Notes: generated by a model not told the origin, from the sequence alone. 56,621 nt of DNA from Ferruginibacter sp. (GCA_014379905.1 JACMKX010000036.1:1-56621), one strand, 5' to 3'; numbered from the stretch's first letter, positions 8,269 to 18,004 are shown. Numbers and translations: made by a program.

Positions 8269-9507
8269 GTGACGACTTTATTTATAAATATTAAAGAACT
8301 GGTCGGAGTAAGAGAACAAAATGTTTTGCTAAGAGGCAAGGCATTGGCAGATCTTCCATCTGTTAAAGATGCATTCCTGTTAGTAGAAGATGGTATTATT
8401 GCAGTTCATGGTGCAATGAATGAGCTGGAGTTGCTTATACCAAATTTACCACCGGTTGTAACAGATGCGGGCAATCAATGTGTACTGCCAGCTTGGTGTG
8501 ACAGTCACACTCATTTGGTTTTTGCAAAAAGCAGGGAGGAGGAATTTGTTGATAAATTACAAGGAAAAACTTATGCAGAAATAGCTGCAAAAGGTGGTGG
8601 CATTTTAAATTCTGCACGGGTATTAGCTGCAACCAGTGAGGATGAATTGTTCAGGATGGCGATGTGCCGGCTGAAAGAAGCGGCTTTACTGGGAACTGGT
8701 GCAATAGAAATTAAAAGCGGCTATGGATTAACGTTAGAGGGAGAATTGAAAATGCTCCGGGTCATAAAACGATTAAAACAGCAAAGCAATCTTACCATAA
8801 AGGCGAGCTTTTTAGCCGCCCATGCGTTCCCGCCCGAGTACAAAGAAAATCACGAAGGTTATATCAGGCTAATTACGGAACAAATGCTCCCGGTGATTGC
8901 GGCCGAAAAATTAGCTGATTACATAGATGTTTTTTGTGAAGAGGGCTTCTTTTCGGTAGAAGAAATGGAAACCATTTGCAAAGCTGGTGCATCGCATGGT
9001 TTAAAACCAAAGTTACATGTCAATCAATTAAACAGTATTGGTGGGATACAGGCGGGAATTAAATCGGGCGCTGTTTCACTGGATCACCTTGAAACAATGA
9101 CAGCAGGTGATATCAATGACCTCGCGGCTTCCCAAACGATTGGCACCTTGTTACCCACTGCGGCATTCTTTCTTCGTATGGATTACCAGCCTGCACGGAA
9201 ACTGATCGATGCCGGTGCTGCTATCGCTTTGGCCTCAGATTTTAATCCGGGTTCATCACCGAGCTTTAATATGAACCTGGTGGTAGCATTGAGTTGCATT
9301 CAAATGAAAATGTTACCCGAAGAAGCCATCAACGCGGCTACCCTAAATGGTGCTTATGCCATGGAACTACAAAACGGATTGGGTAGTATCTGCGTTGGTA
9401 AAAAAGCCAATCTTATTTTTACAAAACCTATTCCATCTATTGCTTACCTGCCGTATGCTTTTGGCAGCAACCTTATTGATAAAGTAATGATCGGGGGAAT
9501 ATTTTAA
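8269..9507 (+). CDS. hutI: Imidazolonepropionase
   Basis: 412 residues, starting with GTG at 8269, 9 bp after the Mur ligase stop. It is an amidohydrolase that opens 4-imidazolone-5-propanoate to N-formimino-L-glutamate, the third step of histidine breakdown. The metal site DSHTHLVFA is visible with His80 and His82; EIKSGYGLTLEGELKML, AHAFPPEYK, LHVNQLNSIGG and ALASDFNPGSSPSFNMNL are family signatures. The length fits the family. Its product is the substrate of ftcD, two genes downstream. HutH and HutU are not in the window. Confidence 0.95.
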   Translation: MTTLFINIKELVGVREQNVLLRGKALADLPSVKDAFLLVEDGIIAVHGAMNELELLIPNLPPVVTDAGNQCVLPAWCDSHTHLVFAKSREEEFVDKLQGKTYAEIAAKGGGILNSARVLAATSEDELFRMAMCRLKEAALLGTGAIEIKSGYGLTLEGELKMLRVIKRLKQQSNLTIKASFLAAHAFPPEYKENHEGYIRLITEQMLPVIAAEKLADYIDVFCEEGFFSVEEMETICKAGASHGLKPKLHVNQLNSIGGIQAGIKSGAVSLDHLETMTAGDINDLAASQTIGTLLPTAAFFLRMDYQPARKLIDAGAAIALASDFNPGSSPSFNMNLVVALSCIQMKMLPEEAINAATLNGAYAMELQNGLGSICVGKKANLIFTKPIPSIAYLPYAFGSNLIDKVMIGGIF

Positions 9508-9515
9508 AAACTGAT

Positions 9516-9914
9516 ATGAAAAAAATAATTGCGATAGGCATCCTTTTATCCGTTTGTTCCTTAGCCTGCGCACAGGCCGATTCATTGGCCTGCCTTAAAT
9601 TTCATACAGGCACCTTCGCTTACCGCAATGACTCTTTGGGCCTGATCCATATAAACAGGACTAATAAGAGACAGGAGGAAATAAACAAGGAAAAAGGGAT
9701 CATTACAAAGTTCAGGATCAAATGGACCGGAGCCTGCAGCTATGAATTAAAGCAGGTATGGAGCAATAGCAAAAAGCAACGAAAACAAAATGGTGCTGTC
9801 AACAAAGTGATCATTACATCGGCAACTTCAGATAGCTACCAGTTTTCCTGCGCATGCAAAAACATAGAAGAGGGAAAAAACAACACAGGTATAGTTGTAT
9901 TACTTACTCAATAA
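9516..9914 (+). CDS. Small secreted protein of unknown function
   Basis: 132 residues with a signal peptide MKKIIAIGILLSVCSLACAQ. The mature part has four Cys (ACLKF, GACSY and the pair in FSCACKN) and basic stretches, giving a possible disulfide-bonded beta protein. It begins 8 bp after hutI and lies 34 bp before ftcD, so it is embedded in the histidine degradation run, but nothing in the sequence links it to histidine. No family is recognised. Confidence 0.7.
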   Translation: MKKIIAIGILLSVCSLACAQADSLACLKFHTGTFAYRNDSLGLIHINRTNKRQEEINKEKGIITKFRIKWTGACSYELKQVWSNSKKQRKQNGAVNKVIITSATSDSYQFSCACKNIEEGKNNTGIVVLLTQ

Positions 9915-9948
9915 AATTAAAACTTATTAAATATAAATTCAATCGATC

Positions 9949-11625
9949 ATGTTACCACTTATTGAATGTGTGCCCAATTTCAGTGAAGGCAATGACCTGC
10001 AGATCATCAACCAGATAACGGAAGCTATAGAAAGCGTGGAAGGTGTGCGCCTGTTGAATGTTGATCCCGGGAAAGCCACTAACAGAACCGTAGTAACCAT
10101 GGTAGGTGAACCAAGGGCTGTGATAGAAGCGGCTTTTCGTGCAATAAAAAAAGCAGGCGAGCTGATAGATATGAGCAAACATAAAGGGGAACATCCCCGC
10201 ATGGGTGCAACAGATGTTTGTCCTTTGATTCCCATTGCCAATATCAGCATGGAAGAAACAGCTGCTTATGCACAGCAACTGGCAAAAAGGGTAGGAACCG
10301 AATTAAACATACCGGTTTATTTGTATGAAGCTGCACAATCCAATAGCGCACGAAATAATTTGTCGGTAATCCGTGCCGGTGAATACGAAGGATTTTTTAA
10401 GAAGATTCAATTGCCGGAATGGAAACCTGACTTTGGCCCGGCAGTATTTGACGAAAAGCGTGGCGGAACAGTAATTGGAGCAAGAGATTTTTTAGTGGCC
10501 TATAATATAAATCTTAATACTACTTCTACCCGAAGGGCAAACGCGGTGGCTTTTGATATAAGGGAAGCGGGAAGGACAAAAAAAGAAAATGGCAAAAATG
10601 TACTGGATGAAAATGGCAAACCGGTAATTATTCCCGGCAGCCTCAAAGCAGTAAAAGCCATTGGCTGGTTTATAGAAGAATATGGTATTGCGCAGATATC
10701 TATCAACCTTACCAATATCAATGTAACACCTATGCATATTGCTTTTGACGAGGTGTGTAAAAAAGCAGATGCCAGGGGTTTAAGGGTAACAGGCAGTGAA
10801 CTGGTTGGGCTTATCCCTTTAAAAGCAATGCTGGACGCCGGAAAATATTTCCTGCAAAAACAACAACGGTCTGTTGGCGTAAGTCAAAAAGAATTAATTA
10901 AGATAGCTGTAAAATCTTTAGGCCTGGATGAGCTCACACCATTTGATCCGCAGGAAAGGATCATTGAATATATGCTGAAAGATACCGCCAGCTCTAAACT
11001 AATGGGTATGCGCCTGGATGCTTTTGCAGATGAAACTGCAAGTGAAAGTGCGGCGCCGGGTGGAGGCTCTATCGCGGCCTATGTAGGAAGCCTTGGTATT
11101 TCGCTGGCAACAATGGTGGCCAATTTAAGTTCGCATAAAACAGGCTGGGATGATCGTTGGGAAGAATTTGGTACATGGGCTGCAAAAGGCCAGCATTTAA
11201 AAGATGAATTATTAAGACTGGTAGATGCAGATACTGCAGCCTTCAATAAAATAATGGATGCGTTTGGTTTGCCAAAAGCTACAGATGCAGAAAAGGCTGC
11301 ACGCAAACAAGCCATACAGGAAGCCACAAAATTTGCCATTGAAATTCCATTCAAAGTAATGGAAGCATCCTTCGCAGGCATGGAAATAATAAAAGCCATG
11401 GCAGAGACGGGTAATCCAAATTCTGTTTCTGATGCAGGCGTGGGCGCTTTATGTGCAAGAACCGCAGTAATGGGAGCATTCATGAATGTGCGCATCAATG
11501 CTGCAGGATATGATGATGCAGCTTATGTGAAAGATATAGTTGCAAAAGGAAACGATATACAGGATAAGACTATTTTACTGGAAATAGAAATATTAAAGTT
11601 AGTAAATGAAAAAATAGGAATATAG
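9949..11625 (+). CDS. ftcD: Bifunctional glutamate formimidoyltransferase / formimidoyl-THF cyclodeaminase
   Basis: 558 residues with two enzymes fused. Residues 1 to about 320 form the formiminotransferase part (MLPLIECVPNFSEG start, HKGEHPRMGATDVCPLIPI, GTVIGARDFLVAYNINL). Residues about 345-558 are the cyclodeaminase part (LDAFADETASESAAPGGGSI, then a helical bundle). It moves the formimino group from formiminoglutamate to tetrahydrofolate and then releases ammonia to give methenyl-THF, ending histidine degradation in glutamate. Many bacteria have separate proteins; the fusion is common in Bacteroidota and animals. It is the last gene of the run and is convergent with the lipoprotein gene at 11644. 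Confidence 0.95.
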   Translation: MLPLIECVPNFSEGNDLQIINQITEAIESVEGVRLLNVDPGKATNRTVVTMVGEPRAVIEAAFRAIKKAGELIDMSKHKGEHPRMGATDVCPLIPIANISMEETAAYAQQLAKRVGTELNIPVYLYEAAQSNSARNNLSVIRAGEYEGFFKKIQLPEWKPDFGPAVFDEKRGGTVIGARDFLVAYNINLNTTSTRRANAVAFDIREAGRTKKENGKNVLDENGKPVIIPGSLKAVKAIGWFIEEYGIAQISINLTNINVTPMHIAFDEVCKKADARGLRVTGSELVGLIPLKAMLDAGKYFLQKQQRSVGVSQKELIKIAVKSLGLDELTPFDPQERIIEYMLKDTASSKLMGMRLDAFADETASESAAPGGGSIAAYVGSLGISLATMVANLSSHKTGWDDRWEEFGTWAAKGQHLKDELLRLVDADTAAFNKIMDAFGLPKATDAEKAARKQAIQEATKFAIEIPFKVMEASFAGMEIIKAMAETGNPNSVSDAGVGALCARTAVMGAFMNVRINAAGYDDAAYVKDIVAKGNDIQDKTILLEIEILKLVNEKIGI

Positions 11626-11643
11626 ATGAACACTGCTACTATG

Positions 11644-12228
11644 CTATTGAACTTTTTCGTATTGGATAGTCATATTAAGTCTTATCCAGTTTTTTTCTAC
11701 AAAACAGAATATTTTTTTACTTAAGTGTAGTTGAAGATTCGCTGATTCTAAAATCTGGAAACTGTACAACGAACCAAATTTTTCATTGTAAGGCACATTG
11801 TTGTTGAGAAGTTCTATTGTATTATTATTCCCTTCCTTATAAGAATAGGTTGTAAACACTGGTAAATAGAAAGCGAGAAAAGGCGTGCCGTTGACTGAAT
11901 CAATATGCTGATGCGGAATATTAAAGGAAACCAGCTTTGCCGGATTGCTTTGGTGATCTGTTGGCCTCATTTCCATGAAACCCGTGTGATTATTAAAATT
12001 ATACCCGGAAATTTGCTGGCCTGAAACCGCGAAGTGGGGCTTAGAAAGTTCAGCGTAGATATCATCACTTTTTACACCATCATTATTAAGGTCTGCCCCG
12101 GTTTCCGCTTTAAAGGATATAATTTTATAATACCCGGAAACGGTTTTTACTTCATTATCTTTTTTGCAGGAAGTGACCAGGATTAACAATAGAATAGGCA
12201 GGTATTTTTTAATTGAGTGTGTTCTCAT
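11644..12228 (-). CDS. Lipoprotein of unknown function
   Basis: 194 residues. The N-terminus MRTHSIKKYLPILLLILVTSCKKD is a lipoprotein signal with the lipid-attachment Cys at the SCKKD site. The mature part is beta-rich with Asn/Asp turns (GADLNNDGVKSDDIYAEL), a pattern common in Chitinophagaceae surface lipoproteins with a calcium-like loop. No enzyme motif is seen. It ends 18 bp from the end of ftcD (convergent) and has an AT-rich upstream region. Confidence 0.75.
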   Translation of the reverse strand: MRTHSIKKYLPILLLILVTSCKKDNEVKTVSGYYKIISFKAETGADLNNDGVKSDDIYAELSKPHFAVSGQQISGYNFNNHTGFMEMRPTDHQSNPAKLVSFNIPHQHIDSVNGTPFLAFYLPVFTTYSYKEGNNNTIELLNNNVPYNEKFGSLYSFQILESANLQLHLSKKIFCFVEKNWIRLNMTIQYEKVQ

Positions 12229-12299
12229 AAGGAGTGCAAAGTAGTAAAAAAATGGTTTCGATTTTTTAAAATGTATTATGTATACATACCAATATGGTT

Positions 12300-12806
12300 C
12301 TACATATACCGCTCTTTTATAACATTTACATGATGGTAAATATGTCCCGCTGTCATAAATCCTACTGCTACCACGGTAGTTGGTCTTCCATTGGCAGAAC
12401 CGGAATGATCCCAGTCTTCTGCAGATAAACTTTCAAATAAGAAGCGGGTGCTCTGCCTGACTGCTTTTAATTCATCACATAAACTTTCCCAGCTTCGGCC
12501 GACTGCATGGCTGTTGGCAGCATAATCATCTTCTTCAAATCCGGGTATATTCTGTATTTCCTTCCTTGCAAAACATAAAGCCCTGAAACTAAAAATTCTT
12601 TCTGTATCGATCATGTGCTGGAGCATTTCCTTCAATGTCCATTTGCCGGGAGCATAAGCATAATCTCCTTTGTCTTTTAAAGAGACGAAATAATTCTGTA
12701 TCAAATCATCCTGCGCATCGATCCCTGCAATTACATCTGTTTCTTTTACGAGATCAATGTATCGGGCAAAGTAGGGAGGAAATGTTCCTTCAATTGGTTT
12801 TGGCAT
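12300..12806 (-). CDS. DinB-like four-helix protein
   Basis: 168 residues, cytoplasmic. The layout fits the DinB/YfiT superfamily: KWTLKEMLQHMIDTERIFSFRAL carries the first metal-type His, and AGHIYHHVNVIKERYM at the C-terminus carries the HxxxH-like pair. Family members bind a divalent metal and include thiol-dependent transferases, but most Bacteroidota copies have no assigned reaction. It lies downstream of the subtilase gene on the same strand with a hairpin between them, so it probably has its own promoter. Confidence 0.8.
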   Translation of the reverse strand: MPKPIEGTFPPYFARYIDLVKETDVIAGIDAQDDLIQNYFVSLKDKGDYAYAPGKWTLKEMLQHMIDTERIFSFRALCFARKEIQNIPGFEEDDYAANSHAVGRSWESLCDELKAVRQSTRFLFESLSAEDWDHSGSANGRPTTVVAVGFMTAGHIYHHVNVIKERYM

Positions 12807-12827
12807 AATACTAAAATTTAGAACAAA

Positions 12828-12860
12828 AATAAGCCTTCCGTTTATGGCGAAAGGCTTATT
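12828..12860 (-). terminator. Rho-independent terminator after the subtilase gene
   Basis: Arms AATAAGCCTT (12828-12837) and AAGGCTTATT (12851-12860) pair perfectly over 10 bp. Read on the minus strand the hairpin is followed by a run of T. It lies 25 bp after the stop of the S8 peptidase gene. Confidence 0.7.
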
Positions 12861-12884
12861 TACATGAAAAGGTTTATATGCTTA

Positions 12885-14555
12885 TTAAGCGTTCCTGGTT
12901 TTCTTTAAAGATGATTTAGGAAGTGTTGTTTTTTTAGGAGCAGCATTCATTGTGCTCGCATATTTTACTGCTTCAAAAGCATTAATAATGCCACCGGCTT
13001 TAGATAATTCGCTCATATCTACCTTTTCATCTGTGCCTGGTTTTTTTACTTTTTCACCTGGAGCAGTAGTAGTTTTTTCAATTGCCTGTTTTACCTGCTG
13101 GGCAGTAAGATTAGGATAATGCTGCCAGATAAACGCAGCCACCCCTGCTACCAATGGACAAGCCATACTGGTGCCACTTGCATTGCCATAAGTATTTCCG
13201 CCAGGGATAGTTGAATAAATTCCAACACCCGGGGCAAACACATCTACGTTGCCTTTGCCATAATTACTGAAGGAAGCGGTGTAACCACCATTCTTCTCAT
13301 TACCGCTGGCACCTACAAAAATTGCTGTACCTGATTTGCCACCTGTTTGATAATTTGCATTAGGAAAAGTTACTTCCTCGTCTACATTTTTATGTGCATT
13401 GCCTGCTGCTGCCACCAGCAACACGCCTTTGCTTTCTGCATATTTGAATGCATCATCTACCCATGTTTTTTCAGGAGAAAAATCTTTCCCAAAACTCATG
13501 CTGATGATCTTTGCGCCGTTGTCAACCGCATAGCGGATGGCTAGTGCAATATCTTTATCATGCTCATCTCCATCGGGTACAGCACGCAACATCATAATGT
13601 TTACATCACCCGCCACACCGTCCATTCCTTTACCATTGTTACGTACTGCGGCAATAATACCGCTGCAATGCGTACCATGAAACGGCGTATTGGCCATTAC
13701 ATCCGGGTTACCATAATAGCGATCATTAATGTCTGTTTCATCATCCTTCACAATATCCTTTCGATAAGCCTGGGGAGCAGTGTTAACTGCTTCTCCTTTA
13801 CGTAATTCACCATCCAGTTCATCCAGTAATTGCTTGTTGGTAATATCATAGCTATTATTTGCTTTAGAAATATTCAGTAAAAAAGCCTTCATCGTTTTCG
13901 ATTCCGGGCTTTGCGTGGTGAAATCTTTCACATCATTACCATTGTATTCAGTTTTACCCAATTCTTTCGATAAAGCAGAATCTGCTTTTTGCAATTTTGG
14001 GTAAAGGCTTTTCAAATAGGCCGTTTCCTGCGGATCAACATCGCCTACCGTTTTTTGTTTCGCTACCAGGAAAGTTTCATATTGTGCTTTATCTGCGCCA
14101 GATAATTTTGCCACATCTACTTCTTTACCATCCCATTTAGCTTTTAATGAATGATAAACGCGGGCACCTTCATAACTATCTTTACCAACGTTACGGCCAT
14201 CTTTTCCTCCTAAAAAATTCCAGCCATAAATATCATCTACATAGCCGTTCTTATCATCATCCACACCATTGCCGGGTATTTCTTTAGGATTTCTCCAAAG
14301 TATTGGTTTAAGGTCTTCATGCAAAGTGTCGATACCGCTGTCAATCACCGCAACGATGATCTTTTTGCTTTTTACATTTTTTGCTTTTACAAATTCGTAA
14401 GCCTTATCAATACTTACGCCGGGAAAACCGGTGGTTCCTTTATCCAGCAAATGCCAGTTTTTTGGAATTTCATCATTTTTAACACTTGTTCCCTGGGCAA
14501 AGGCAGAACCGCTCATTATTACAGCCGCTGCCAAAAATTTAGCATATTTAATCAT
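12885..14555 (-). CDS. Secreted S8 (subtilisin-family) serine peptidase with large insert
   Basis: 556 residues with signal peptide MIKYAKFLAAAVIMSGSAFAQ. The triad is complete: Asp72 in AVIDSGIDTLHEDL, His293 in FHGTHCSG, Ser463 in SGTSMACPLVAG; the oxyanion Asn386 is in VAAAGN. Asp and His are separated by about 220 residues instead of about 30 in subtilisin, because of a Lys- and Asp-rich helical insert. A loop DDDKNGYVDDIYGWNF after the Asp box looks calcium-binding. The C-terminus ends in a basic tail (KTTLPKSSLKKTRNA) with no clear type IX sorting domain. It acts outside the cytoplasm; the substrate is unknown. Confidence 0.92.
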   Translation of the reverse strand: MIKYAKFLAAAVIMSGSAFAQGTSVKNDEIPKNWHLLDKGTTGFPGVSIDKAYEFVKAKNVKSKKIIVAVIDSGIDTLHEDLKPILWRNPKEIPGNGVDDDKNGYVDDIYGWNFLGGKDGRNVGKDSYEGARVYHSLKAKWDGKEVDVAKLSGADKAQYETFLVAKQKTVGDVDPQETAYLKSLYPKLQKADSALSKELGKTEYNGNDVKDFTTQSPESKTMKAFLLNISKANNSYDITNKQLLDELDGELRKGEAVNTAPQAYRKDIVKDDETDINDRYYGNPDVMANTPFHGTHCSGIIAAVRNNGKGMDGVAGDVNIMMLRAVPDGDEHDKDIALAIRYAVDNGAKIISMSFGKDFSPEKTWVDDAFKYAESKGVLLVAAAGNAHKNVDEEVTFPNANYQTGGKSGTAIFVGASGNEKNGGYTASFSNYGKGNVDVFAPGVGIYSTIPGGNTYGNASGTSMACPLVAGVAAFIWQHYPNLTAQQVKQAIEKTTTAPGEKVKKPGTDEKVDMSELSKAGGIINAFEAVKYASTMNAAPKKTTLPKSSLKKTRNA

Positions 14556-14638
14556 AATATTTTTTTAGGAATTGATTGATGCGAAAATAACCCCTTTTCC
14601 CCAGCAGCTATTTCCGCCCGTAACAATTTGGCTAAATT

Positions 14639-16165
14639 TTATAAGTCAAATTTAATACCCTGGGCCAGCGGCAATTTATCGCTGTAATTGATGGTGTTTG
14701 TTTGCCTGCGCATATAAACTTTCCAGGCATCGCTGCCACTTTCACGCCCACCGCCTGTTTCTTTTTCGCCACCAAATGCACCACCTATCTCTGCACCCGA
14801 TGTTCCGATATTTACATTAGCAATGCCGCAGTCACTTCCGGCATAAGAAAGAAATTTCTCCGCCTCTCTTAAATTATTGGTAATAACGGAAGAAGAAAGT
14901 CCCTGGGGTACGCCATTTTGTAAGGCAATGGCTTCTTCCATCGTTTTATACTTCATGATGTAAAGTATGGGCGCAAAAGTTTCGTGCTGAACAATTTCAA
15001 AGCTATTTTTTGCCTCCGCAACACAAGGCCTCACATAGCAACCGCTTTCATAACCTTTGCCTTTTACCACGCCACCTTCTACAATAAATTTGCCGCCTTC
15101 CGCTATGCATTTTTCAATGGCGGATAAATAACTGTTCACTGCATCCTTATCGATTAATGGCCCCACATGATTTTTTTCGTTTAACGGGTTGCCAATTTTT
15201 AACTGGCTATAAGCGTGCACCAGTTTCTCTTTGAATTTATTGTATACTTTTTCATGAATGATCAGTCTTCTCGTGGTAGTACAACGCTGACCGGCAGTTC
15301 CTACTGCACCAAATGTAGCTGCTACCATCGCAATAGCCAGGTCGGCATCCTGCGAAATGATGATGGCATTGTTGCCACCTAATTCCAACAAACTTCTTCC
15401 CAATCTTTGTCCTACCGCAGCTCCCACAGCTTTCCCCATCCTTGTACTTCCCGTGGCCGATACCAGTGGAATGCGGGCATCATTACTCATCCATTCGCCT
15501 GTTTCTCTTCCACCTATTATTAAACCACTTACACCTTCAGGAACATTGTTTTTCTTAAAAACTTTCTGAATTATCTTTTGACAGGCTATAGCACAAAGCG
15601 GTGTTTTTTCACTTGGTTTCCAAATGCATACATCGCCACAAACCCATGCCAGCATACTGTTCCAGCTCCATACCGCCACGGGAAAATTAAATGCAGAAAT
15701 AACCCCTACCAATCCCAGCGGGTGATATTGTTCATACATTCTGTGGCCAGGTCTTTCGCTGTGCATGGTAAGCCCGTGCAACTGGCGGCTCAAACCAACA
15801 GCAAAATCGCAGATGTCGATCATTTCCTGCACTTCACCTAAACCTTCCTGCAGGCTCTTGCCCATTTCATAACTTACGAGTTTTCCCAGCGGATCTTTTT
15901 GCCTGCGCAACTCTTCGCCCACCTGGCGAACGATCTCTCCACGCTTTGGGGCAGGCCATGTACGCCACTCTTCGAAAGCCTGCTGTGCCTGGGCTACAAC
16001 AGTGTCGTATGCATTTTTATCAGCACCACTTACCTTAGCAATTACGTTTCCATCTACAGGGGAGAAGGAGGTGAGTGTTTCTCCTTTTGATTTTATCCAA
16101 ACCTGGCCGGTGGAAACGCCGGCATTATTGGCCAATATGCCGAGTTCTTTTAAGAAAGCAATCAT
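14639..16165 (-). CDS. Aldehyde dehydrogenase, ALDH7 (aminoadipate semialdehyde) type
   Basis: 508 residues from the ATG at 16165 (MIAFLKELGILANNAGVS); a start 48 bp upstream adds an unlikely leader. The NAD-dependent aldehyde dehydrogenase fold is complete: FNFPVAVWSWN, WKPSEKTPL, the general base in LLELGGNN (Glu262) and the catalytic Cys295 in GTAGQRCTTTRRL. The GQRCTTTRRL stretch and the ESGSDAWKVYMRRQTNTINY end are typical of ALDH7, which oxidises alpha-aminoadipate semialdehyde in lysine degradation. That substrate is family knowledge and not proven here. No other lysine degradation gene is nearby. Confidence 0.92.
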   Translation of the reverse strand: MIAFLKELGILANNAGVSTGQVWIKSKGETLTSFSPVDGNVIAKVSGADKNAYDTVVAQAQQAFEEWRTWPAPKRGEIVRQVGEELRRQKDPLGKLVSYEMGKSLQEGLGEVQEMIDICDFAVGLSRQLHGLTMHSERPGHRMYEQYHPLGLVGVISAFNFPVAVWSWNSMLAWVCGDVCIWKPSEKTPLCAIACQKIIQKVFKKNNVPEGVSGLIIGGRETGEWMSNDARIPLVSATGSTRMGKAVGAAVGQRLGRSLLELGGNNAIIISQDADLAIAMVAATFGAVGTAGQRCTTTRRLIIHEKVYNKFKEKLVHAYSQLKIGNPLNEKNHVGPLIDKDAVNSYLSAIEKCIAEGGKFIVEGGVVKGKGYESGCYVRPCVAEAKNSFEIVQHETFAPILYIMKYKTMEEAIALQNGVPQGLSSSVITNNLREAEKFLSYAGSDCGIANVNIGTSGAEIGGAFGGEKETGGGRESGSDAWKVYMRRQTNTINYSDKLPLAQGIKFDL

Positions 16166-16381
16166 AGTAAAATATTTGAATGCGCAAGTTAAGCATTCTG
16201 TTGCCTTCGGCAAAGAGGAGATGGATACACTGATGATACTGATGCCCTGGATCAGAACAGATTTTTTACGAACCCTGCAGGATGTTAGCCTTTAGCAGTA
16301 CATATAGAAAGTTCCTTTTTTTATAACGCGAATTTCAGTCACCCATTACACGAAATGAGAAAAAGCTATTAGCCGTATGAA

Positions 16382-16443
16382 GTTAGCGTTTGGCTGGAGC
16401 ATCGCAAACTTTCATAGTGAAGGGCTGATACGCTGTCGCTAAC
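16382..16443. repeat. 62-bp inverted-repeat element in a gene-free stretch
   Basis: The 306-bp gap 16166-16471 holds no plausible gene. Within it GTTAGCG (16382-16388) and CGCTAAC (16437-16443) form the ends of an element with a second inner pair GTTTG/CAAAC (16388-16406). The ends resemble integron-site cores but are in the opposite order (GTT outermost). A Pyr-rich stretch on its left (16335-16380) may belong to it. It lies between panB and the aldehyde dehydrogenase promoter. Confidence 0.5.
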
Positions 16444-16471
16444 CGAAATGCCCAACTTCCTTATTCCTGCC

Positions 16472-17287
16472 TTAATATTGTTCTTTTTCGTTGGGAAAGT
16501 CACTGCTTTTTACATCTTTAATGTATTGTTGCACAGCGCCCGTTACTTGTTCGTGGGCATTGAGGTATTGCCTTAAAAATCTTGGTTTAAATTCTGTATT
16601 GATACCAAGCATATCATGCATTACCAATACCTGCCCGTCGCAGGCACCACCGGCACCTATGCCGATAGTAGGTATCAAAAGGCTTTTAGAAACTTCCGCT
16701 GCTAGTGCAGCGGGTATTTTTTCCAGAACGATGGCATAACAGCCGGCTTCCTGGAGTAATAAAGCATCTTTGCGGAGTTTATCTGCTTCGGCTTCTTCTT
16801 TGGCTCTTACAGTATAGGTGCCAAATTTATAAATGCTTTGGGGTGTTAGCCCTAGGTGTCCCATGACAGGAATACCAGTGTCAACAATGCGTTTTACTGA
16901 ATCTGCTACTTCCGAGCCACCTTCCAGTTTTATAGAATGCCCGCCTGTTTCTTTCATAATGCGGATAGCAGAATTCAACGCTTCTTTAGAATTGCCCTGG
17001 TAAGACCCAAAGGGTAGATCAACCACCACCAGGCAACGATTAACACCACGAACAACAGAAGAAGCATGATAGATCATCTGGTCTAATGTAATAGGCAAAG
17101 TAGTTTCATGACCCGCCATCACGTTACTGGCACTATCGCCCACCAAAATAACATCAATGCCGGCAGCGTCGAATATCTGCGCAAAAGAAAAATCATAGGC
17201 TGTTATCATGGAGATTTTTTCTCCTGCAGCTTTCATTTTCTGTAATGTGTTGGTGGTGATCTTTTTTATTTCTTTATTAACAGACAT
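16472..17287 (-). CDS. panB: 3-methyl-2-oxobutanoate hydroxymethyltransferase
   Basis: 271 residues from the ATG at 17287 ([19 protein letters not shown]); the frame is open 51 bp further but the added residues do not fit the family. PanB adds a hydroxymethyl group from methylene-THF to alpha-ketoisovalerate, giving ketopantoate for pantothenate and coenzyme A. Visible signatures: [18 protein letters not shown], the metal site in [32 protein letters not shown] and [20 protein letters not shown]. Length is normal. panC is on the same strand about 5 kb upstream, so the two pathway genes are close but not in one operon. Confidence 0.96.
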   Translation of the reverse strand: MSVNKEIKKITTNTLQKMKAAGEKISMITAYDFSFAQIFDAAGIDVILVGDSASNVMAGHETTLPITLDQMIYHASSVVRGVNRCLVVVDLPFGSYQGNSKEALNSAIRIMKETGGHSIKLEGGSEVADSVKRIVDTGIPVMGHLGLTPQSIYKFGTYTVRAKEEAEADKLRKDALLLQEAGCYAIVLEKIPAALAAEVSKSLLIPTIGIGAGGACDGQVLVMHDMLGINTEFKPRFLRQYLNAHEQVTGAVQQYIKDVKSSDFPNEKEQY

Positions 17288-17392
17288 TGCAATATTTTTT
17301 TGGTTAAAAATAATTGCGAAGGGGAGATGGCTCTGCATTAGAATAAAACAAGTCCTGGATATTCGCTTGAGTTGTAAATGTAAGAAGAAAAA

Positions 17393-18004
17393 TTATTTGA
17401 TATTTATTTTAATAACAGGTGTCTCTGTTACTATTGCTGTAACATTGTCTTTCTTGAAATAATACAATGTGATCGAAGGAATATTACAAAGAAGGATATT
17501 TTTTTCTTTACTATAAAGCCACTCCCGTGTGAGAATGAACGAACTGAAAACTGACGCATTAACAGGTGATCCAAATGGCAGGGCTTCACTCACATTTCCT
17601 TCGGCATCATAAACAGGAACATAACCATTTTCGCAACCCAAAATGGTTGCATCTAATTCTTTGAAGCTGATTTTTTTTGAAGAGTCTAACCTGATGATTT
17701 CGTAAGTGGCTTTACTAAAATGGGGCCAAAGTACCTCCAGCAAATGCTGGCCATGCAATTGTTTCAGCATTATAATTCCGGAGTCTTTTAAAAGGTACCT
17801 GGTGCGGGTTTGGCCTAAATGAAGTGCTTTCTTTTTTATCTTTTTATGGTGGCTTTTTTTAGTATTCAATCCGGTGGAAAATATAATGGAATACCCGAGG
17901 CGATTGCCTTGTGACGTTACAACACTGTATTTGGGAGATACCAGGTAAATGAAATTTTTAAGTTTTCCCGACTCAATATAAATGACCTGTTCAAAATCGA
18001 TCAT
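17393..18004 (-). CDS. Downstream half of a probably frameshift-split gene, possibly GldN-like
   Basis: 203 residues from an ATG that overlaps the stop of the gene at 18001-18411 by 4 bp. It has no signal peptide. Its frame stays open upstream of the ATG and there reads TDLFSPARFDARANDMIDFE, which runs naturally into this product. Both halves contain an IPIYDTNGN or VPVYDAEGN motif followed by a W/Y-rich strand, so the joined protein would hold two copies of one domain. The pattern REWLYSKEKNILLCNI recalls GldN-type gliding/T9SS proteins, but this is weak. It could be a coupled gene pair, a pseudogene or a sequencing error. Confidence 0.6.
   Translation of the reverse strand: MIDFEQVIYIESGKLKNFIYLVSPKYSVVTSQGNRLGYSIIFSTGLNTKKSHHKKIKKKALHLGQTRTRYLLKDSGIIMLKQLHGQHLLEVLWPHFSKATYEIIRLDSSKKISFKELDATILGCENGYVPVYDAEGNVSEALPFGSPVNASVFSSFILTREWLYSKEKNILLCNIPSITLYYFKKDNVTAIVTETPVIKINIK

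Noticed and set aside
16382..16443. Integron attC site
   Set aside because: The core order is reversed (GTT outermost instead of AAC inside), so it is listed only as an inverted repeat.
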